A DNA stretch of 58,471 bases, from assembly GCF_020907985.1 (NCBI RefSeq), contig NZ_JAJJPA010000043.1, forward strand, positions 1-58,471, in the 5' to 3' direction. This DNA is from Kitasatospora humi. Its GTDB lineage: Bacteria; Actinomycetota; Actinomycetes; Streptomycetales; Streptomycetaceae. Made by a program: the position numbers and the translations under genes. A model generated the notes under the pieces. That model had not been told where the DNA came from, did not search any database, and saw only the letters and a list, made by a program, of their open reading frames with translations. Numbering within the stretch: position 1 is the stretch's first letter; each line of letters starts with the position of its first letter. Shown here one piece after another: positions 42,122-48,563 of this stretch.

Positions 42122-42277
42122 TCAGTTCGCGGCCGCCTCCAGGCGGTGGCGGCCGCGCCCGCCGGCCTCACTGCTGTCGTCCGGGGCGAGCAGACCGCGG
42201 TGGCGGCCGTGGGCGGCGTCCTCCGAGTTGGCCTCGTCGGCGCCGTGGTCGCTGGTGTCGTTGAGGGTTTCGGACAT
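42122..42277 (-). CDS. 51-residue protein with two GRHR motifs
   Basis: A short acidic then basic protein: MSETLNDTSDHGADEANSED, then GRHRGLLAP and GRGRHRLEAAAN. GGAGAAG about 10 bases upstream of ATG 42277 supports translation, and the codon bias is typical. I recall similar GRHR-containing small proteins in actinobacteria without known role. It shares direction with the methyltransferase gene. It is too short for automatic gene calls but deserves annotation. Confidence 0.5.
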   Translation of the reverse strand: MSETLNDTSDHGADEANSEDAAHGRHRGLLAPDDSSEAGGRGRHRLEAAAN

Positions 42278-42312
42278 CTGTCGTCTTCTCCGTGCGTGGG
42301 TGCAAGGTCTGT

Positions 42313-42350
42313 GGTGCCGCGCGGCACCGCCGGCCATGACCGGGCCCGGT
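42313..42350. promoter_or_regulatory. Two palindromes upstream of the 51-residue protein gene
   Basis: GGTGCCGCGCGGCACC (42313-42328) is a perfect 16-bp palindrome and ACCGGGCCCGGT (42339-42350) a perfect 12-bp one. They lie 36 and 62 bases before the ATG at 42277 and may be operators or a structured leader. The rest of the 358-base gap (42278-42635) contains no gene I can see. Confidence 0.4.
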
Positions 42351-42635
42351 ACGCCGTGACCAGGCCTGGCACAGGGAAAAGCCGCCTCGGCAGGGCGCGG
42401 CGACCCGCGGCACACCGAAGCGGACTCGCCCCGTTGGTGGATCACCCTAATGGCCGACCCTGACAAAGCCTATCGACCCGTCCGCCTGGCGGACGATCAG
42501 GCGGGCCGTGTCGCCGAACGGTGACGCGCAACGTCGGCGCCGTCACTCCCGGCAGTCCGGTGCCGTCCGTCCTGCGGCCCACCCTGACGCCCACTCGGCG
42601 GCACCGGCCTCGCGCCCGCTCGAGCAGCTCCGGCC

Positions 42636-42803
42636 TCAGTGGTGGACCGTCCGGCCCGCGTTGCCGAGGAAGTAGTGGTAGGACTCCTCGAGGGTGGTCG
42701 GGAAGCCCAGTTCGGTCAGGTAGCCCGAGAGGATCCGGTGTGCGGTCGGCTCGCTGTCCACGAGCACGCCGTCATTGTCGAAGATCACCAACTGATAGGC
42801 CAT
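42636..42803 (-). pseudogene. N-terminal remnant of a HAD phosphatase gene
   Basis: The frame from ATG 42803 reads MAYQLVIFDNDGVLVDSEPT and continues through the start of the cap domain to FLGNAGRTVHH and a stop, 55 residues in all. Full HAD phosphatases of the beta-phosphoglucomutase type are about 220 residues. The motif I DxDGVLVDSEP is intact but motifs II-IV are missing. No continuation in other frames downstream (lower coordinates) is recognisable, so the rest has been deleted. It is divergent from the methyltransferase gene at 42890. Confidence 0.65.
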
Positions 42804-42889
42804 CGGGGCAGCCTATCGACTCCCGGATGTATGTCTATGAACGGTCACAGATCTGCCCAAAGAGCCGACTTGTCGGTAGGTTTGGCCGC

Positions 42890-43666
42890 GTGACCAACGA
42901 ATTCAAGGACGGAAGTGCCGGGGATGCCGACTACGGCGTCATCGGCACCGGCTACAGCAACTACCGGCAGCCCGATCCGCGGATCGCGGAACTCATCCAG
43001 CAGGCCCTGGGCGAGGTCCGCACCGTCGTCAACGTCGGTGCGGGGGCCGGGTCCTACGAGGCCGGCCCGTTCGAGTTCACCGCGGTGGAACCGTCCCAGG
43101 TGATGCGGGACCAGCGGCCCGGCCACCTGGCGCCCGCCATTGACGCCAAGGCCGAGCAACTGCCCTTCGAGGACGGCTCGTTCGACGCCGCGCTGGCCAC
43201 CTTCACGGTGCACCAGTGGAGCGACGTCAAGGCCGGGCTGCGCGAACTGCGGCGCGTCGCCCGCGGTCCGGTGGTCATCCTCACCTGCGACCCCGCGCTG
43301 GTGCGGGACTTCTGGCTGTACCAGTACGCGCCGGACGTCCTCGAGCACGAGGCCCGGCGCTACCCCGCGATCAGCACCATCTCCGACGCCCTCGGCGGTG
43401 CCGTCGCGGTGGAGCGGGTGCCGATCCCGGCCGACTGCACCGACGGCTTCAACGAGGCCTACTTCGCCCGCCCCGAGCGGCTGTTGGACCCGGGCGCCCG
43501 GCAGGCCTGCTCGGCGTGGAGCTTCGTCGAGCCGGAGCTGCAGGAGCAGTACCTCAAGAAGTTCCGCCGCGAACTGAGCTCCGGCGCCTGGGACGAGCGC
43601 CACGGCGCGCTGCGGCACCAGGAGAGCTACAACGGCTCGCTGGTGCTGATCCGGGCGATTCCCTGA
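42890..43666 (+). CDS. Class I SAM-dependent methyltransferase
   Basis: A 258-residue methyltransferase. Motif I is VVNVGAGAGSYEAG near residue 45, followed by TAVEPSQVMRDQRP. A UbiE-like loop EQLPFEDGSFDAALATFTVH carries the strand-4 motif. GTG 42890 lies 7 bases after a TAGGTT -10-like element (42877-42882), so the mRNA may be leaderless, which is frequent in streptomycetes. The only intact gene between the HAD remnant and TetR gene. The substrate is unknown. Confidence 0.85.
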   Translation: MTNEFKDGSAGDADYGVIGTGYSNYRQPDPRIAELIQQALGEVRTVVNVGAGAGSYEAGPFEFTAVEPSQVMRDQRPGHLAPAIDAKAEQLPFEDGSFDAALATFTVHQWSDVKAGLRELRRVARGPVVILTCDPALVRDFWLYQYAPDVLEHEARRYPAISTISDALGGAVAVERVPIPADCTDGFNEAYFARPERLLDPGARQACSAWSFVEPELQEQYLKKFRRELSSGAWDERHGALRHQESYNGSLVLIRAIP

Positions 43667-43690
43667 TCCGCTGCCCGGAGTTCAACCGGT

Positions 43691-43718
43691 TGCGGCGGCG
43701 GGGCTCGGCGCCGCCGCC
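43691..43718. terminator. Terminator hairpin between convergent genes
   Basis: TGCGGCGGCG (43691-43700) pairs with CGCCGCCGCC (43709-43718) over about 9 bp with an 8-base loop. It begins 24 bases after the methyltransferase stop and lies before the TetR stop. Confidence 0.5.
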
Positions 43719-43812
43719 GGCCGCCGGTCGGCCGGCGGAGTCCGCGCGCCGAGGTCCGCGCTCCGCCGGAACGGGGTGGTGAGGACGCGCTCCGGGGCGA
43801 CCGGGGTGGCAA

Positions 43813-44433
43813 TCACGTCGCACCGCCCCCGATCCGCCCCCGGGCGGCCCCCGCGGCCCCCGCGGCGCCCGCCTGCGCCAGGATGCCCAGCGCCAACTCC
43901 CGCCCCGCGCCCGCCGGATCGCTGTCCGGCCGGGTCGCGGCCGCCACCATGATGCCGTCGACGACCAGCAGCAGCTGCCCGGCCGCGTGGCCCGGCCGCG
44001 GGTGGCCGAGTCGGGCCAGCTCGGCCTCGAAGAGCGCCGTCACGTTGGCGCGGTACTCCCTGGTGACGGCATGCCCCGGGTGCTCCGGGTCGGCGAGGGC
44101 CAGGTCCGCCGCCAGATAGCGGCAGCCCCGGAAGTCGGCCCGGTCGACGATCAATGCCAGCCGGTCGAAGACTGCCAGCAGCCGGGCCCGCGGCTCGTCG
44201 CCGGCCGCCGCCATGGTCTCCCGGTAGGCGGCCTCGTCCTCGGCGGCGCTGCGCCGGAGCACCTCGGCGATCAGCCCGTCCTTGCCGCCGAAGTGCTCGT
44301 AGAGCGAGCGCCGCGCCACATTGGCCGTCTTCAGCAGGCTGTCCACGCCGACGGCGACGCCCTCGCGGTACGTCAGTTCCTGGGCGGCGTCGAGGAGGCG
44401 CTGCCGGGGGCCGGGCTTGCTCCGGGTGGTCAT
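43813..44433 (-). CDS. TetR family transcriptional regulator
   Basis: A 206-residue TetR repressor. The helix-turn-helix lies in LLDAAQELTYREGVAVGVDS, then LLKTANVARRSLYEHFGGKDG. The C-terminal ligand domain (YRANVTALFEAELARLGHP, GQLLLVVDGIMVAAAT) fits the multidrug-type subgroup. Its ATG at 44433 faces a quinone oxidoreductase gene across 98 bases containing two 21-bp operator-like repeats. The regulator very likely represses both genes until a quinone-like or electrophilic ligand binds. Confidence 0.9.
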   Translation of the reverse strand: MTTRSKPGPRQRLLDAAQELTYREGVAVGVDSLLKTANVARRSLYEHFGGKDGLIAEVLRRSAAEDEAAYRETMAAAGDEPRARLLAVFDRLALIVDRADFRGCRYLAADLALADPEHPGHAVTREYRANVTALFEAELARLGHPRPGHAAGQLLLVVDGIMVAAATRPDSDPAGAGRELALGILAQAGAAGAAGAARGRIGGGAT

Positions 44434-44459
44434 GGTGCCAGCTTGCCAGCCCTTGTGGA

Positions 44460-44513
44460 GTAGATCAACCGGTCTATATAGTCGCCGCAGAAGTAGATCG
44501 GATGGTCTATCTA
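44460..44513. promoter_or_regulatory. Duplicated TetR operator
   Basis: Two 21-bp copies, 44460-44480 and 44493-44513, each reading GTAGATCNNNNGGTCTATNTA. Each is itself nearly palindromic (TAGATC/GGTCTA). Their starts are 33 bases apart, three helical turns, so two repressor dimers could bind the same DNA face. They lie between the divergent TetR and quinone oxidoreductase starts, over both likely promoters. Confidence 0.8.
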
Positions 44514-44531
44514 CCTTTTGGGGGTGCACTC

Positions 44532-45575
44532 ATGTCGGCAGGGGTGGAAGGTGTTCGCCACATGCGCAGCTATCACGTCGACAGCGGAGCCGGGATCGAC
44601 GGGCTGACCGTTCGGCAGTGCGAGAAGCCGGAGCCGGGGCCCGGGCAGGTGGTGGTGGCGGTGCGGGCGGCGGCCCTGAGCTACCGCGAACTGCTGGTGC
44701 TGGCGGGCGATTACGTGCTGCCGGTCAAGCCCGATGTGGTGCCGGTGGCGGAGGGCGCCGGGCAGGTGGTGGCGGTCGGAGCCGGGGTCGGCACGGTGCG
44801 GGTGGGGGACCGGGTGGCGGCCAACGTCTTCCCGAGCTGGCAGGACGGTCCGTTCGGCGTCGAGCACCTGGCGCAGTTGGGCGGCTCGTTGGACGGGATG
44901 CTCACCGAGTTCGCACTGCTGGACGAGCATGCGGTGGTGCCCGTCCCCGACCACCTGTCGTACGTGGAGGCGGCCACGCTGCCCTGCGCGGCGCTCACCG
45001 CCTGGAACGCGCTGACCGGGGACGGCGGGGCCGGCGTGCGGCCGGGGGAGACGGTGGTGACGCTCGGCTCGGGCGGCGTCTCGCTGTTCGCGCTGCAACT
45101 CGCCAAGGCGCTCGGGGCGCGGGTGATCGCGACCACCAGCAGCCCGGAAAAGGCGCGACGCCTGCGGGAGTTGGGCGCGGATGCGGTGATCGACTACCGG
45201 AAGGAGCCCGACTGGGCTTCGCGGGTGCGGGAGTTGACCGGCGGTCGGGGTGCCGATCGAATCGTCGACGTGGTCGGGAACCTGGCGCAGTCGCTCGCCG
45301 CGGTGAAGATTGCCGGGCAGGTCGCCTGCGTGGGCTTCGTGTCCGCGGACGTGCCCCCGCTGGACCCTCGGCTGCTCTTCGGCTCGGGCGCCGCGGTGCG
45401 GCCGCTGGCGGTCGGCAGTCGGGCGCAGTTCGCCGCGATGAACCGGGTGTTGGCGGAGCACGCGATCCATCCGGTGGTCGACCGGGTGGTGGCCTTCGAT
45501 GACGCTCCGGCGGCGTTCCGGCACTACGCCTCGGGAGCGGCGTTCGGCAAGGTGGTGATCGCCGTGGGGGACTGA
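44532..45575 (+). CDS. Quinone oxidoreductase-like zinc-free MDR protein
   Basis: A 347-residue medium-chain dehydrogenase/reductase. The catalytic domain has LSYRELLVLAGDYVLPVKPD and GAGQVVAVGAGVGTVRVGDR. The cofactor domain has VVTLGSGGVSLFALQLAKAL near residue 175 and then the NADP-site IATTSSPEKARRLRELGADA. Zinc Cys ligands are absent. Starts at 44532 or 44562 are both possible; 44532 is closer to the GGGGG site. The upstream ATG at 44502 lies inside the operator and is rejected. It is divergent from the TetR gene and controlled by the duplicated operator. Confidence 0.85.
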   Translation: MSAGVEGVRHMRSYHVDSGAGIDGLTVRQCEKPEPGPGQVVVAVRAAALSYRELLVLAGDYVLPVKPDVVPVAEGAGQVVAVGAGVGTVRVGDRVAANVFPSWQDGPFGVEHLAQLGGSLDGMLTEFALLDEHAVVPVPDHLSYVEAATLPCAALTAWNALTGDGGAGVRPGETVVTLGSGGVSLFALQLAKALGARVIATTSSPEKARRLRELGADAVIDYRKEPDWASRVRELTGGRGADRIVDVVGNLAQSLAAVKIAGQVACVGFVSADVPPLDPRLLFGSGAAVRPLAVGSRAQFAAMNRVLAEHAIHPVVDRVVAFDDAPAAFRHYASGAAFGKVVIAVGD

Positions 45576-46087
45576 GGCGGCAGCAGCAGGGGAGCCGCCA
45601 GGAGGAGCAGCCCCGCGGCCGCGATGGCGGTGCGCGGGCCGGTGAGGGTGGCGAGCAGGCCCGCAGGGCGGTGAGGGCCGCGATGGTGGCGCTGCTGCCG
45701 ACCGTCCAGGCAATGAGGGTGCGGGACACCAGGTGCTGCTCGGTGTGGTCGAGCCGGATGGTGGCGAACACCGGGTTGCTGATCCCGATGCAGGTGACCA
45801 GGCCGAACTGGAGGACGATCGCCGGCAGCATGCCACCCGTGCCGGGGCCGACGAACCGGGAGCAGCGGTTCGGTCGCCGTGATCAGGGCGCTGAACGGCA
45901 CGGAGTTGAGGAAGAGCGGGCGCGGCACCGGATGGCCGAGGATGTGGCGCCAGCCGTCCAGCAGCCGCCCGCCGCCGCCGGCGCGCGGGCGGCCGGTCGG
46001 TGCCGGCCGCGGTTCGCGGTGCCGGATGGCGGCGGGGACGGTCAGCAGGGCGGCGAACCGCACCGCGTCCATCGCCACCGTCACCAT
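45524..46087 (-). pseudogene. MFS transporter pseudogene next to the lanthipeptide precursor
   Basis: Protein-like sequence starts near 46087 with VTVAMDAVRFAALLTVPAAI and goes to ALITATEPLLPV at about 45854. It then shifts frame to VGPGTGGMLPAIVLQFGLV and on through SNPVFATIRLDHTEQHLVSR to 45658. It shifts back for GLLATLTGPRTAIAAAGLLL and the end. The joined text is a recognisable C-terminal half of a drug-type MFS pump. By comparison with the family pattern about 55 residues (two helices) are missing between the first two pieces, and the N-terminal half is absent. So this is a decayed exporter gene with two frameshifts and deletions. It lies in the same direction as the lan genes and overlaps the 3' end of the oxidoreductase gene. 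Confidence 0.75.
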
Positions 46088-46163
46088 ACGGGTGCGATGC
46101 GAAGGCGGGCGCGGTGTGGTGTGGTGCGCTGCGGGCGTCGCGAAGCCTACGGCCTGACAGCGG

Positions 46164-46201
46164 CCGGGTGGCCCGGGGCGCGAACGCCCTGGGCCACCCG
46201 G
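46164..46201 (-). terminator. Long terminator after the lanthipeptide precursor gene
   Basis: Outer arms CCGGGTGGCCC / GGGCCACCCGG are perfect; inner GGGGCG pairs with CGCCCT (one G-U) around a CGAA tetraloop. The 17-bp stem lies 24 bases after the precursor stop and separates the lan genes from the MFS pseudogene. Confidence 0.8.
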
Positions 46202-46224
46202 GGTGACTGCTGATTCCGATCGCG

Positions 46225-46362
46225 TCAGGCGATGGTGAAGATCAGGCAGGTCAGGAGCAGACAGGTGAACTGGCAGCCGTTGCCGCCGTTCAGCTCGACG
46301 GACTCGGTCTCCGGCAGGTCCTGCAGGGCCGCCAGGTCGGTCTCGAAGTCGGTCATCTCCAT
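46225..46362 (-). CDS. lanA: Class IV lanthipeptide precursor peptide
   Basis: A 45-residue precursor. Its leader has DLAALQDLPETESVELNGG, closely resembling the leader of venezuelin-type (class IV) precursors, which carry an LPETD-V segment. The C-terminal core is GCQFTCLLLTCLIFTIA: three Cys (30, 34, 40) and three Thr (33, 39, 43), no Ser, and otherwise hydrophobic. Thr dehydration and Cys addition would give up to three methyllanthionine-type rings. The GGGGAGGA ribosome site sits about 8 bases before ATG 46362, and a second in-frame ATG is at 46356. It is the last gene of the lan group, 158 bases after the peptidase. A double-Gly (residues 26-27) could be a cleavage point. Confidence 0.85.
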   Translation of the reverse strand: MEMTDFETDLAALQDLPETESVELNGGNGCQFTCLLLTCLIFTIA

Positions 46363-46520
46363 GATGGGTTCCTCCCCTTGAAGGTCGCGCCCGCACGGGT
46401 GCGCGGCGCGGTCGGTGTGGGTGGTGCTCCGCCCGGCCACGGTGGCCGAACGGTCCCCCGGATCGCGTCGCCATCGCGAAGCGGGGAAGTCTTGTGGTGG
46501 GCCGCTGCTATGACGGATCG
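46363..46520 (-). other. Gap between peptidase and precursor genes
   Basis: 158 bases, enough for its own promoter, so lanA may be transcribed at a higher level than the enzymes. CGGCCACGGTGGCCG (46434-46448) is a palindrome in mid-gap. The ribosome site of lanA occupies 46370-46377. No clear -10/-35 pair was found. Confidence 0.4.
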
Positions 46521-48563
46521 TCAGCCCGTGCGTCCGGTTCTCAGGAAGCCGGACAGCAGCTCGTGCAGCACGGCCGAGCCCTCCTCGGTGAGCACCTCGT
46601 GCCCGGCCCCGGCGGCCTCGACGTAGCGGAAGTCACTGCCCTCCGCGCGGCCCAGGCGCAGCAGTTCGTGGCGCAGTGCCCGCGACTGGCTCACCGGTAC
46701 GGCCTCGTCGCGGTCGCCGTGCACGATGAGCAGCGGCGCGGTGAGGCGGTCGGCGAGGGCCAGCACGTCGCGCGGGCCCAGCCGGTCGTCGATCGGCTCG
46801 CCGCCGCCCAGCCGCCTGGTCAGCGCCCGCACCGGCGGCGTGGCCTCGGCCAGCAGCCGGGCCCCGGACAGGAACGGCGCGACCACGGCGCACCGCGACA
46901 CCCGGTCCGCCGGGGCGTGCGCGGTGGCCAGAAGTGCCAGGAAGGCGCCGTAGCTGACCCCGAACAGGGCGGGCGGCTCCAGTCCGGCCGCGGCCCGCTG
47001 CCCGGCCAGGCCCTCCAACAGGCCGAGGACGTCGGCCAGGTCGGGCCCGCCCCAGGCGCCCCGGATCGCCATCGCGTGCTCGGTGCCGTAGCCGGTGCTG
47101 CCGCGCTGGTTGGGCGCGAGCACGGCCAGGCCGTCGGCGGCCATCCGCTGCAACGCCGGGTCGAACTCCAGGCGCCAGGCGTCGGCCGGACCGCCGTGCA
47201 GCGCGACCACCAGCTGCGGGCTGCTCAGCCAGGCCTCGCCGCCGTAGACCATCGCCTCGATCGGGCCGGCCGGTCCGGCGAGCTCCAGCACCTGGGCGCC
47301 GTGCCAGCGCCCGCCGCCGGCGGGCGAAGCGCTGCCGTCCAGCCGCCAGCCGAGCCCCGGCGTCGGTGGGGCACCGGTGACCTGGGCCGGGACCAGCCCG
47401 GTGCCGGGCGCGGCGGCGGCCGGGTTGGGCGGCAGGCGCGGCCCGGAGAGCGGGGCCAGGGCGAGCGGCAGCGGCGCCGCGGCGGCCGACCCGGCCGCCG
47501 GGAGACTGCGCAGCTGGTCGACCCGCAGGGTGGCCAGCGCCGTCGGGTGGTCCGGCGCGGAGTACGGCATCCGCAGGACGGCCGCAGACCAGTGGCCGAC
47601 CGCACCCAGTCGGCCGGGCGGCACGGCGAGCGGCTCCAGCCGCCCGCCGCTCGGCCGCCACACCGCCAGGGCCGACGAGACCCCGTGGTCGACCTGGATC
47701 GCCACCCGGGTCTGCTCGGGCGCCCGGGCACCGGGTTCGAGCACCACGGGCCGCAGGAACAGCCCGGGCACGTGCAGGCACTCGGGGAACCGCACGGGGG
47801 CGGCGCCGCCCAGCACCCCCCAGCCGAGCCGGTCCTCGCCGGGCGCGTCGCTGCGCAGCAGGAGGAACGAGGTGTCCGGGTCGAAGAGCAGCAGCCGGTC
47901 GTTGCTCCGCTCGGAGATCTCCAGCAGCGGCGTCACGGTGCCCAGCCGCAGATCGAGCACCACCGACTTGACGACGCCCGCGCGCACCCGGTCCAGGGCC
48001 AGCAGCCGCCCGGCGCGGTCCAGCCAGACGCCGCCGCCGTGCAGGCCGGCGAACTCGGCGACCTGGCGGGGCGGTCGCCCGTCGGCGAAGACCAGCCAGG
48101 CGTGGGTGGTCGGGGCGGTGTCGGTGCCGAGCGCCACGGCCACCGGTGCGGCGGCGGCCGTGGCGTCGCACGGCTGCGGGTCGCAGGCCGCCGGGCCGAG
48201 GGCCGGGAGCGCCAGCAGGCGCAGCCCGGGCATCCGCAGCGTGGCCACCGGCTGCTCCACGGCGGCCCCACCGACCGTGCCCGGAGCGAGCAGCACCAGG
48301 TCGTGGCGCTCGCCGTCGTGCCGGCAGGCCAGCAGCCGGCCGTCGGGCAGTGGGACCAGCTGGGTGCGCAGGCTCTCGCAGCGGTCGCCGGGCAGCGGCA
48401 GCGGGACGGGCTCGGCCGGCGTGCCCGGGGCGAGCCGCCAACTCTCGGCGTACCAGCCGCCGTCGGGGCCGGCGGCCAGGCAGGCGGCGTGCGAGCCGTC
48501 CGCGGCGAAGGCGAAGCTGAGCCGGCGCAGTGCGGGCGAGGTGGCACGTATCGCGGTGTTCAT
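46521..48563 (-). CDS. S9 prolyl-oligopeptidase family peptidase (LanP-like)
   Basis: A 680-residue serine peptidase with an N-terminal beta-propeller-type half (residues to about 420) and a C-terminal alpha/beta-hydrolase domain. The nucleophile is in FGVSYGAFL near residue 536, preceded by LVVALHGGPADAW and GLAVLAPNQRGSTGYG (oxyanion region). The catalytic Asp lies in IVHGDRDEAVP near 616 and the His in AGAGHEVLTEE near 653. ATG 48563 overlaps the stop of lanL (ATGA), so the two are made together. S9 peptidases process leader peptides of several class III lanthipeptides (FlaP type). Here it is the likely leader protease for the adjacent precursor. Confidence 0.88.
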   Translation of the reverse strand: MNTAIRATSPALRRLSFAFAADGSHAACLAAGPDGGWYAESWRLAPGTPAEPVPLPLPGDRCESLRTQLVPLPDGRLLACRHDGERHDLVLLAPGTVGGAAVEQPVATLRMPGLRLLALPALGPAACDPQPCDATAAAAPVAVALGTDTAPTTHAWLVFADGRPPRQVAEFAGLHGGGVWLDRAGRLLALDRVRAGVVKSVVLDLRLGTVTPLLEISERSNDRLLLFDPDTSFLLLRSDAPGEDRLGWGVLGGAAPVRFPECLHVPGLFLRPVVLEPGARAPEQTRVAIQVDHGVSSALAVWRPSGGRLEPLAVPPGRLGAVGHWSAAVLRMPYSAPDHPTALATLRVDQLRSLPAAGSAAAAPLPLALAPLSGPRLPPNPAAAAPGTGLVPAQVTGAPPTPGLGWRLDGSASPAGGGRWHGAQVLELAGPAGPIEAMVYGGEAWLSSPQLVVALHGGPADAWRLEFDPALQRMAADGLAVLAPNQRGSTGYGTEHAMAIRGAWGGPDLADVLGLLEGLAGQRAAAGLEPPALFGVSYGAFLALLATAHAPADRVSRCAVVAPFLSGARLLAEATPPVRALTRRLGGGEPIDDRLGPRDVLALADRLTAPLLIVHGDRDEAVPVSQSRALRHELLRLGRAEGSDFRYVEAAGAGHEVLTEEGSAVLHELLSGFLRTGRTG

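Noticed and set aside
43813..45575. TetR/quinone oxidoreductase pair as part of the lanthipeptide cluster
   Set aside because: It has its own operators and divergent promoters, lies beyond a terminator and the MFS pseudogene, and has no known role in class IV maturation.
45599..46213. Plus-strand frames over the MFS remnant and an extra small gene opposite to lanA
   Set aside because: The protein-like text is only on the minus strand; the plus frames are low-complexity shadows.
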